Assembly: GCA_964534135.1 (NCBI GenBank)
Contig: CAZHQC010000064.1
Location: 1 to 13,120, forward strand
DNA length: 13,120 nt
Reading direction: 5' to 3'
DNA from: JAKLQJ01 sp964534135
Lineage (GTDB): Bacteria > Elusimicrobiota > Elusimicrobia > Elusimicrobiales > UBA9959
Of the stretch, positions 7,115 through 13,120 are shown piece after piece. Under the pieces are notes generated by a model that worked only from the letters and a program-made list of their open reading frames with translations, was not told the origin of the DNA and did not search any database. Each line of letters begins with the position of its first letter. Positions within the stretch are counted from its first letter, which is position 1. A program made the translations under genes and the position numbers.

Positions 7115-7136
7115 ACACACCTTACCGTGTGTAAGG
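7115..7136 (-). promoter_or_regulatory. alternative hairpins in the atpA-hldD intergenic region
   Basis: Two overlapping stems are possible: ACACAC (7115-7120) with GTGTGT (7127-7132), or CCTTAC (7120-7125) with GTAAGG (7131-7136). They share bases and exclude each other. The element lies 17 bases after the atpA stop on the minus strand and could mark an mRNA processing or attenuation point. Function is not shown. Confidence 0.35.
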
Positions 7137-7152
7137 AGGTGGTAGGGTCATA

Positions 7153-8667
7153 TTAGATAAAGTCCTTTTTGAATTCTGTTACAACCGACATAAGCCTTTC
7201 TTTAAGGTCATCACTTATAACTTTCTTTTCAGTCAATTCTTTTTCTATATCAGGATGTTTGCTTTCAATAAAAGCAAAAAGATCAGATTCAAATTTCTTT
7301 ACCTTCGTAATTTCAATATCATCAAGATAGCCATTTGTGCCGGCAAAAATAATTATAACTTGCTTAGCCGCAGACATGGGCTGATATTGATCTTGCTTGA
7401 GCAATTCAACAAGCCTCTCTCCTCTTAAAATCTGCTGACGGCTGCTCTTATCCAAATCGGAACCGAATTGCGCGAATGCCGCAAGTTCATTATATTGAGC
7501 CAAATCCAAACGAAGTTTTCCGGCAACTTGTCTCATAGCTTTTATTTGAGCCGCTCCACCCACTCTGGAAACCGATATACCGGCATTTACAGCGGGCCTT
7601 ATACCGGAATGAAAAAGACTGCTTTCAAGATAAATCTGTCCGTCTGTTATAGAAATAACATTGGTCGGAATATAAGCGGTAACATCATTGGCCTGCGTTT
7701 CAATTATCGGTAAAGCGGTTAAAGAACCTCCGCCGTTTTTCTCAGATAATTTACACGCTCTTTCAAGAAGCCTTGAATGAAGATAAAAAACATCTCCGGG
7801 ATAAGCCTCTCTACCCGGAGGACGCCTTAATAATAATGACATTTGTCTATATGCCTGCGCGTGTTTGGATAAATCGTCATAAACAACCAAGGCATGTTTA
7901 CCATTCCACAAAAATTCTTCACCTATGGCGCAAGCGGTATAAGGAGCAAGATATAATAAACTGGCGGGTTCAGCCGCCGTAGCTGAAACAATAATGGAAT
8001 ATTCCATCGCTCCGCTATCTTCCAATGTCTTAACAATTCTAGCGACAGTGGATTCTTTTTGACCGATGGCCACATAAATACAAATCGGTCTTGTAGCTTC
8101 AGGCTCTTTCTTCTGATTTATAATAGCGTCAATGGCAATAGCCGTTTTTCCTGTTTGCCTATCGCCGATAATAAGCTCTCTTTGACCCCTACCTATCGGT
8201 ATCATGGCATCTATGGCCTTTAAACCGGTATTGAGCGATTGGGTAACGGGAGCTCTTTCAACTACGCCCGGCGCGATAACTTCAACGGGTCTTCTCTTTT
8301 TGGCATTAATCGGACCTTTGCCGTCAATGGGTCTACCTAAAGCATCAACAACTCTGCCTATAAGTTCAGGTCCAACAGGAATATCCATAACCTTATTGGT
8401 TCTCTTAACCTTATCACCCTCTTTAATCTTGGTATCGGAACCCATAATAACGCAACCTACATTTTGATATTCGAGATTTAAAATCATACCGAAAACACCA
8501 CTTTCAAATTCCACAAGCTCACCCATAAGAGCGTTTTTTAAACCATAAATTCGAGCTATTCCATCTCCAACTTGCAGAACCTGTCCTACTTCCCCTGTTT
8601 CAGCGTCGGGAACAAATTTTTCAATTCTAGTTTTTATAATATCGGTTATTTCTTCGGGCCTAATCAT
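7153..8667 (-). CDS. atpA: F1Fo ATP synthase alpha subunit
   Basis: Alpha is the non-catalytic nucleotide-binding F1 subunit that alternates with beta. The Walker A loop GDRQTGKT is at 168-175. The C-terminal block with SVSRVGGAAQIKAMRQVAG holds the arginine that reaches into the catalytic site. The chosen ATG at 8667 (MIRPEEITDII) has AAGGTGG five bases upstream. A GTG nine bases further out (8676) would add three residues but would start within the ribosome site itself, so it is less likely. The length of 504 is normal. The gene follows atpH closely and is followed by an intergenic region with hairpins and then hldD. Confidence 0.96.
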   Translation of the reverse strand: MIRPEEITDIIKTRIEKFVPDAETGEVGQVLQVGDGIARIYGLKNALMGELVEFESGVFGMILNLEYQNVGCVIMGSDTKIKEGDKVKRTNKVMDIPVGPELIGRVVDALGRPIDGKGPINAKKRRPVEVIAPGVVERAPVTQSLNTGLKAIDAMIPIGRGQRELIIGDRQTGKTAIAIDAIINQKKEPEATRPICIYVAIGQKESTVARIVKTLEDSGAMEYSIIVSATAAEPASLLYLAPYTACAIGEEFLWNGKHALVVYDDLSKHAQAYRQMSLLLRRPPGREAYPGDVFYLHSRLLERACKLSEKNGGGSLTALPIIETQANDVTAYIPTNVISITDGQIYLESSLFHSGIRPAVNAGISVSRVGGAAQIKAMRQVAGKLRLDLAQYNELAAFAQFGSDLDKSSRQQILRGERLVELLKQDQYQPMSAAKQVIIIFAGTNGYLDDIEITKVKKFESDLFAFIESKHPDIEKELTEKKVISDDLKERLMSVVTEFKKDFI

Positions 8668-8704
8668 ATTATCCACCTTGTTTGTTAGCTATTCGCTAAA
8701 CAAA

Positions 8705-9253
8705 TTAATTAAGTATTTCTCGTTTAAGTTTATTAATTCTTCCGTTTAAACTTGCATCAATAAAAAAATCATCCATTTTAATTTTAATTCCGCCAACAAT
8801 AGCTTCATCAATACTTTGAGAAAGCATCACTTTCTTATCTATCATCGCACCTAGAGCTTTTTCAAGCTTCTTAATTTCCACTTCATCAATTTTAGTCTTG
8901 GAAGAAGCCAAGGCTCTAACTATTCCGGCATAAATATCAACTATATGCTGTGCTTCTTCAATTATGGCATCTAACAAATAGAACCTATTTTCTTTAAGCA
9001 ATAATTCAATAAAATTAGAACAATTCCCTTGCAAATCAAATTTAGCCTTTCTGAAAATTTCTATCTTACCGTTAAAAGGCAAAGCGGGATGAAGAAGAAA
9101 ATTTTCAATGGGTTTAATTTCCTCTTTCAATTTAGTTAATTGTTTTACTTGCTCTCTAGCGCTTTTTTCAGCCTCAGCTGAATAATCCAAACCGTCAAGG
9201 TTTAAATATGCTCTCGCATAACGCACCGCAAGAATTCTATCTGATGAATTCAT
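8705..9253 (-). CDS. atpH: F1Fo ATP synthase delta subunit
   Basis: Delta caps F1 and links it to the b-subunit peripheral stalk (OSCP family). The N-terminal helical region begins with ILAVRYARAYLNL, a typical opening, and the C-terminus has VGGIKIKMDDFFIDASLNGR, the family signature (G-G-x-I-x-I, then a conserved D-x-S/A near the end). The length of 182 is normal. The ribosome site is weak (GGAACT). It lies 100 bases after atpF; that spacer contains AGACTAAG (9272-9279) and CTTAGTCT (9335-9342) as possible hairpin arms. Confidence 0.92.
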   Translation of the reverse strand: MNSSDRILAVRYARAYLNLDGLDYSAEAEKSAREQVKQLTKLKEEIKPIENFLLHPALPFNGKIEIFRKAKFDLQGNCSNFIELLLKENRFYLLDAIIEEAQHIVDIYAGIVRALASSKTKIDEVEIKKLEKALGAMIDKKVMLSQSIDEAIVGGIKIKMDDFFIDASLNGRINKLKREILN

Positions 9254-9353
9254 AATATTAGTTCCAAATTACAGACTAAGGTTAAGATTTAGATTTAGAA
9301 ACAAAAAACAGCACCATGTGTTATCTCATTTTTACTTAGTCTTAAACTCAATC

Positions 9354-9866
9354 TTAATCTGCCTTTAATGTTTTTCCGCTTTCAATATCGTTTATTAAAT
9401 CCGCTACTATCGTTTTATTAATATTCGCATCAACACTTTTTTTAAGAACTTTTTCCGCCGCTTTAAGAGAAATTTCCGCGATATCATTTTTCAATTCTTT
9501 TGCAAGTTTATCTTTCTCCGCACTCAACGTTTTTCTTGAATTTTCAAGAAGTTTTTGAGCATTCTCCCGCGCTTCGCTTAATATTTTATCTCTTTGTTTC
9601 TGACCTTCTTTCCGCGCTTCATCAAGTTTTAAACTTATATTTTTCTTGAGTTCGGCAAGCTTTTCATCTAAATTTTCTCTTATTAACTCCGCTTCTTCCC
9701 TATCTTTCCGGGCTGTTTCTCTTTCCTGGCGAAGATTATTTTCTCTCTCCTCAATAGCTTGAATAAGAGGCTTCCAAGTAAACTTAGAGAGCATAATAAG
9801 CAAAATGATGAATATGGATATTGTCCAAAACATCAAACCAAATTCAGGTTTAACTAAAGCTTCCAT
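9354..9866 (-). CDS. atpF: F1Fo ATP synthase b subunit
   Basis: The b subunit is the peripheral stalk. A single N-terminal membrane helix (about residues 10-28, FGLMFWTISIFIILLIML) is followed by a long charged coiled coil rich in Glu, Lys and Arg (about 35-140). A conserved Lys-Pro (WKPLIQAIEER) sits at the membrane edge. Length is 170. Only one b gene is seen, suggesting a b homodimer. The ribosome site AAGGAG lies five bases before ATG. About 120 non-coding bases separate it from the end of atpB, with a small hairpin AAGAC/GTCTT (9912-9926); no c-subunit gene fits in that space. Confidence 0.93.
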   Translation of the reverse strand: MEALVKPEFGLMFWTISIFIILLIMLSKFTWKPLIQAIEERENNLRQERETARKDREEAELIRENLDEKLAELKKNISLKLDEARKEGQKQRDKILSEARENAQKLLENSRKTLSAEKDKLAKELKNDIAEISLKAAEKVLKKSVDANINKTIVADLINDIESGKTLKAD

Positions 9867-9987
9867 AAAATCTCCTTAAACTACATATAAAACGCAGAGG
9901 GAATAGAGGTTAAGACTTAAGGTCTTCATATAAAACCGATAACACCCAATTCTCTGTTCTCCCCTATCCTCTAGCAATATTTATAAA

Positions 9988-10740
9988 TTATTTATGCGCT
10001 TGAACCTGTGTCGCGTTATTATCTACATTCGATTGTTTGGGCGCGCTAAAGTTCATAGCNNNNNNNNNNNNNNNNNNNNNNNNNNNNNNNNNNNNNNNNN
10101 NNNNNNNNNNNNNNNNNNNNNNNNNNNNNNNNNNNNNNNNNNNNNNNNNNNNNNNNNNNAAAGAAAGAATGACAATATGTCCCGCTATCATATTGGCAAA
10201 CAAACGCACACAAAGCGCAAAAGACTTGGTTATAAGACCGATTATCTCAATTGGGAAAAGCAAAGGAAAAAGCCAACCCGGAACTCCGGAGGGAACTATA
10301 TGTTTTAGATAATTCCCAAAACCCTCTTCTCTAATACCGGCAAAATTTATAAACACAAAAGTGCTAAGCGCCATAGCGCCAGTTACAGCTATATTTCCCG
10401 TAGCGGAAGCGCCAAAAGGAACCATCCCTAATAAATTGCATATTAAAATGAAAAAAAACAATGTGGCAAAATATGGAAGATACTTAAGACCACCTTGACC
10501 CAAATTAGGAATAACAATATCTTCTCGAATGAAAAGAAACATAGCTTCGAGCGCAATTTTAAACGGCATCAACTTACCCTTTTTGATTCGTATTATAAGA
10601 GGAAACAAGATAATCATTATTGAAGCCGCAATAATCATCATCAATAAATGCTTACTTAATGGAAGTTGCAAGGGCCCGAGGTTTACCCAGTTCCAAGCAT
10701 GGTCTATTATATGATGTTCAAGAATCTCTTTGAGGTCCAT
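9988..10740 (-). CDS. atpB: F1Fo ATP synthase a subunit, interrupted by assembly gap
   Basis: Subunit a is the membrane proton or ion channel of Fo. The 193 residues before the gap show several membrane segments and the key block SFALCVRLFANMIAGH, whose Arg179 is the essential arginine facing the c ring. After the 100-N gap a 23-residue tail (NFSAPKQSNVDNNATQ is part of it) is the only open frame and is in frame with atpB if the gap is truly 100 bases, which would give a normal 250-residue protein. If the gap length is only a placeholder, the tail could belong to another gene such as atpE. The start overlaps the end of the atpI-like gene by 23 bases and lacks a clear ribosome site, suggesting coupling. 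Confidence 0.85.
   Translation of the reverse strand: MDLKEILEHHIIDHAWNWVNLGPLQLPLSKHLLMMIIAASIMIILFPLIIRIKKGKLMPFKIALEAMFLFIREDIVIPNLGQGGLKYLPYFATLFFFILICNLLGMVPFGASATGNIAVTGAMALSTFVFINFAGIREEGFGNYLKHIVPSGVPGWLFPLLFPIEIIGLITKSFALCVRLFANMIAGHIVILSXXXXXXXXXXXXXXXXXXXXXXXXXXXXXXXXXXAMNFSAPKQSNVDNNATQVQAHK
10060..10159. other. 100-N assembly gap
   Basis: Exactly 100 undefined bases fall inside or beside the end of atpB. This length is the common placeholder for a gap of unknown size. Sequence that would normally hold the last transmembrane helix of subunit a, and possibly the whole atpE gene, is missing here. Confidence 0.98.
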
Positions 10741-11005
10741 TTTTTTTAATAGGGTTTAATTCAAAAATAAACTGCGAAAATATTAAACTCAGTGCAAAAG
10801 GCACTATCATTATACTATTTTTATATTTTAAGTAAATGACAGCTAATACAAGGAAAATGAGTCTATAAAACATTCCGGTAAGCCAGACGAAATAAAAAAC
10901 AGCATCGGATTTATTTATCGCAAATTTGAGCGAAATTCTTGAAATCAGGCCGTTAAAAACACCGAGAATAATACCTGCCAATATATAATTAAACATCACC
11001 ATCAT
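10718..11005 (-). CDS. atpI: AtpI-like membrane protein of ATP synthase operon
   Basis: A 95-residue hydrophobic protein with about three to four membrane helices (roughly 4-22, 35-60 and 66-84) and a short charged C-terminus. Size, position before atpB and hydropathy fit the ATP synthase subunit I / AtpR group, thought to help c-ring assembly or Mg2+ supply. Family identity is inferred mainly from context. The gene overlaps atpZ by 17 bases and atpB by 23 bases. The true start is uncertain: ATG codons occur at residues 1, 2 and 4 (MMVMFNY), and the best-placed purine-rich site lies just ahead of the first, favouring a later one. Confidence 0.6.
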   Translation of the reverse strand: MMVMFNYILAGIILGVFNGLISRISLKFAINKSDAVFYFVWLTGMFYRLIFLVLAVIYLKYKNSIMIVPFALSLIFSQFIFELNPIKKNGPQRDS

Positions 11006-11204
11006 CCTTTTTTACCGCTCTATAAAGCAAATAAAACCCGGCGGCCATACCAACAAAAGAACCTAAAATAGCAAACCACGGCAAGGAATCTAAAAATCCG
11101 TCAAACTTGTAACCTCCATAAAATCCCAAAAGCACAGCGCCGGCCAGCTCAAGACCTATTTGCGTATACTTATAAGCATTATTTTTCTTATCAATCACAT
11201 TCAA
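10989..11204 (-). CDS. atpZ: AtpZ/AtpI-family small membrane protein
   Basis: A 71-residue protein with two membrane helices and the family pattern: GLELAGAVLLGFYGGYKFD (about 18-36), then PWFAILGSFVGMAAGFYLLY (about 42-61) and a charged tail KKDDGDV. AtpZ proteins pair with AtpI at the head of atp operons and are linked to cation transport or Fo assembly. No ATG start exists: candidates are TTG at 11204 and GTG at 11198, neither with a clear ribosome site. It is the first gene of the operon and lies 29 bases from a divergent regulator gene. Confidence 0.78.
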   Translation of the reverse strand: MNVIDKKNNAYKYTQIGLELAGAVLLGFYGGYKFDGFLDSLPWFAILGSFVGMAAGFYLLYRAVKKDDGDV

Positions 11205-11233
11205 ATTTTACTAAATTTTGCTATCATCTAATT
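11205..11233. promoter_or_regulatory. 29-bp divergent intergenic region
   Basis: Only 29 AT-rich bases separate the atp operon from the divergent regulator gene, so promoters for one or both must overlap coding sequence. On the plus strand TTCAAA (11200-11205) and TATCAT (11222-11227) are a weak promoter-like pair with 16-base spacing, which would start transcription almost at the ATG (leaderless). No convincing promoter for the atp direction was recognised. Confidence 0.3.
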
Positions 11234-12955
11234 ATGAGCGAGAATAATGAGAACCCTAAAATTCTAATAGTGGACACCGATGGAAGAAATATTGAAATGC
11301 TCACCCAATTATTGGAACCGGAAAATTATACCATCCGCGATTCATCCAATTATCAGACATCTTTAACAGCCATTCAAAATTGGAAACCTGATTTAGTTGT
11401 ATTAAATATTTTAATTTCAACTTTTAATCCCATTGATTTTATAGCGGAAATAAGAAAAAATCCTTTTATTGAAAATCAAAAAATCCTAATTTTATCTCAA
11501 AATCCGAAAATAAATATTGTGACCGGCCCCACCCCAAGGGTTACGGGCTATTTAACCAAACCGGTAGATTTTGAAGCGCTAAAAAGTGCTCTTAATAAAA
11601 ATCTTGAACCCAATGAAAATGGTAAACCGCTTACCATAATGGTCGCTGATAATGATGATGAATTTTGCGATCTCCTTAAAATGTTTTTGGAGTCAAATTC
11701 CTATAAGCCCATACTAATTAATGACGCGCAAAAAGTTGTTCAAGCCGTTAAAGATGAAAAACCCAACCTTTTACTTCTCGATTTAATGATGCCAAGAAAA
11801 GATGGTTTTCAAATAATGGATGAACTTCAAGATGAAGCGCAAACAGCAAAGACCCCCATAATAGTCTTAAGCGCATTAAGACTCAATGATTACCAAGAAA
11901 AAGGGGTCCTTACGGGTTTACCTGAAATAGTTTCAAGAGAACTGCCTAAAGAAGTAGTGCTTGAAGCCATTAAAAACTGTATCGGGGAAAAAGAATCTCC
12001 CGAATTTAACAAGATAGATAAAACAATAAAACCCCGCGTTTTAATCGCGGATGATCAAACCGAACTTTTATTTTTAATGAAAGAAACGCTGGAAAATGAA
12101 GGTTTTGAAGTTGCCGCTGCAAATGATGGAAAAGAAGCTCTTCAGATGGCTTTCGAAAGCCACCCGGATATCGTAGTTTTAGATTACAATATGCCGCAAA
12201 AAGACGGTTTAGCCGTAGCGGCGGAATTAAAAGACAATCCTTTATTCGCTCATGTGCCAATAATAATTGTAACCGCTTATAGCGAAAAACAAACCAAGAT
12301 GAAAGGCCTCAGTATGGGGATAGATGATTATTTAATAAAACCCGTAGACACTGATGAACTAATAGCCAGGATAAGAATGATACTTAAACGCACTAAACAA
12401 GTTTTGGATACAAATCCATTATCCAAACTTCCCGGCAATCCCTCAATACAAGCGAGAATTGAAAGAGAAATTGCCAAACAATCAGATTTTGCCGTTCTCT
12501 ATTTAGACCTTGACCATTTTAAAGCCTATAATGACGCTTATGGTTTTGATGCCGGAGATATGGTTTTAAAAACAACAGCCAATCTCCTGGTTAAATTAAC
12601 TATGCAAAATGAAAATTCAGAGGACTTTATAGGCCATATAGGCGGAGACGATTTTATTATCGTTACCACTTATGAAAAAGCCGAGAATTTATGCAAAAAC
12701 ATAACCAATAGCTTTGACGAAATATCTCCATCCTTCTACAATAAAAAGGATAAAGCAGCCGACCACATAATTTCCACCGACAGGCAAGGCAATGTTAAAG
12801 AATTCCCTTTTATCTCAATATCAATAGGTGTAATTCACAATAGGCTGCGCCAACTCATATCATTTGCCCAAATAAGCAATATCGGCACAGAGCTCAAGAA
12901 AAAAGCAAAAAAAGAAGCTGCCAGTTCTTATGTCTTTGACCAAAGAAAAGACTAA
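11234..12955 (+). CDS. PleD-like response regulator: three receiver domains and GGDEF
   Basis: Domain order: receiver 1 (about 8-124), receiver 2 (133-250), receiver 3 (267-385), GGDEF (about 395-567). Receiver 1 has Asn58 where the phosphorylated Asp should be, so it is a pseudo-receiver. Receiver 2 keeps Asp183 but has Leu237-Pro in place of Lys-Pro. Receiver 3 is complete (Asp273/274, Asp317, Thr347, Lys369-Pro) and is the likely phosphorylation target. The GGDEF domain makes c-di-GMP from GTP in this family; here the signature is GGDDF (470-474) with LDLDHFKAYND upstream. Asp442 is kept, which argues against a cGAMP-type Hypr enzyme. No RxxD inhibitory site precedes it. The linker has LSKLPGNPSIQARIE, the 'LPGN' subtype. 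No membrane segment or partner kinase is visible. Whether GGDDF is active is unknown. Confidence 0.88.
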   Translation: MSENNENPKILIVDTDGRNIEMLTQLLEPENYTIRDSSNYQTSLTAIQNWKPDLVVLNILISTFNPIDFIAEIRKNPFIENQKILILSQNPKINIVTGPTPRVTGYLTKPVDFEALKSALNKNLEPNENGKPLTIMVADNDDEFCDLLKMFLESNSYKPILINDAQKVVQAVKDEKPNLLLLDLMMPRKDGFQIMDELQDEAQTAKTPIIVLSALRLNDYQEKGVLTGLPEIVSRELPKEVVLEAIKNCIGEKESPEFNKIDKTIKPRVLIADDQTELLFLMKETLENEGFEVAAANDGKEALQMAFESHPDIVVLDYNMPQKDGLAVAAELKDNPLFAHVPIIIVTAYSEKQTKMKGLSMGIDDYLIKPVDTDELIARIRMILKRTKQVLDTNPLSKLPGNPSIQARIEREIAKQSDFAVLYLDLDHFKAYNDAYGFDAGDMVLKTTANLLVKLTMQNENSEDFIGHIGGDDFIIVTTYEKAENLCKNITNSFDEISPSFYNKKDKAADHIISTDRQGNVKEFPFISISIGVIHNRLRQLISFAQISNIGTELKKKAKKEAASSYVFDQRKD

Positions 12956-12983
12956 TCAAAAAACATTCATTACCCTCCTAGAC

Positions 12984-13033
12984 ATATTCTCAAAAAACCA
13001 CAGCTATTCGCTGTATTGAGAATATAGCTGTGG
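12984..13033. repeat. interleaved inverted repeats (pseudoknot or alternative stems)
   Basis: ATATTCTCA (12984-12992) pairs with TGAGAATAT (13017-13025), and CCACAGCTAT (12998-13007) pairs with ATAGCTGTGG (13024-13033). The stems interleave and share bases 13024-13025, so in RNA they would form a pseudoknot or compete. It lies 28 bases after the regulator gene, but with no T tract it is not a simple terminator. It runs into the REP-like tag region. Confidence 0.6.
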
Positions 13034-13043
13034 AGGTCGACAA

Positions 13044-13086
13044 GCCTCTGGCAGTGCCGTATCAGAGGCACGGCTGTCCCAAGAAA
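13044..13086. repeat. REP-like 21-bp tag plus adjacent hairpin (right copy)
   Basis: Positions 13066-13086 are the exact inverted copy of 78-98. The hairpin GCCTCTG (13044-13050) / CAGAGGC (13063-13069), with a 12-base loop, overlaps the beginning of the tag. Stem bases resemble the left hairpin but the loop differs. The last 34 bases of the window hold no recognised feature. Confidence 0.6.
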
Positions 13087-13120
13087 AAGACAGAGAACCC
13101 TTCGTTAATGGTAAGATGTT

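Noticed and set aside
9994..10312. Plus-strand reading frames across the N gap
   Set aside because: They are mostly undefined residues and lie opposite atpB; they are artefacts of the gap.
11234..12955. Hypr-type cGAMP synthase interpretation of the GGDEF domain
   Set aside because: The guanine-contacting aspartate (Asp442) is kept, whereas Hypr enzymes replace it.
1..13120. CRISPR array, tRNA or rRNA genes
   Set aside because: No regularly spaced direct repeats, no tRNA-like cloverleaf and no rRNA-like conserved stretch were seen on reading.

Overview
The window looks like a contig from a low-GC Gram-negative bacterium, probably an uncultured lineage assembled from a metagenome. A lipopolysaccharide heptose epimerase implies an outer membrane. 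A run of exactly 100 N is a typical scaffold-gap placeholder. Both ends carry copies of the same 21-bp repeat, a common place for an assembly to break. No 16S rRNA or other taxonomic marker is present; Omnitrophota- or Elusimicrobiota-like affinity is only a guess.

Layout. (1) Positions 1-515 hold no recognisable gene but contain a REP-like tag with a hairpin (78-113), the left copy of a 40-bp inverted repeat (218-257) and a dyad (448-474) ahead of the first gene. (2) Positions 516-2723 carry two co-directional, AT-rich plus-strand genes. The first is a TIR-domain protein of the CAP12/Pycsar type with a PLD-like middle region and a ParB-like C-terminus. The second is a 255-residue protein resembling the archaeo-eukaryotic primase (AEP) 'primase 1D-like' group. 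The pair is closed by the second copy of the inverted repeat (2754-2793, 37/40 identical to the first), so 218-2793 looks like a transposase-less cassette carrying a putative antiphage system. (3) A 191-bp element with terminal inverted repeats and no gene follows (2825-3015). (4) From 11204 down to 3183 the minus strand encodes an F1Fo ATP synthase operon in the order atpZ, atpI-like, atpB, (gap), atpF, atpH, atpA, hldD, atpG, atpD, atpC, ending in a strong terminator at 3129-3160. No c subunit (atpE) is visible; the assembly gap lies in atpB, next to where it would be expected. An ADP-heptose epimerase gene (hldD) sits between atpA and atpG. (5) Divergently, with 29 bp between the reading frames, 11234-12955 encodes a PleD-like regulator with three receiver domains and a GGDEF domain. 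(6) The right end holds interleaved inverted repeats and the inverted copy of the REP-like tag.

How the parts work together: AtpB, AtpF and the missing ring of c subunits form the membrane Fo motor, AtpH is the peripheral stalk cap, and AtpA, AtpG, AtpD and AtpC form F1. AtpZ and AtpI are probably assembly or ion-supply factors. HldD makes the heptose precursor of the LPS inner core and has no mechanistic link to ATP synthesis. The most novel part is the inverted-repeat-bounded TIR/primase-like pair, which has the look of a compact mobile defence module.
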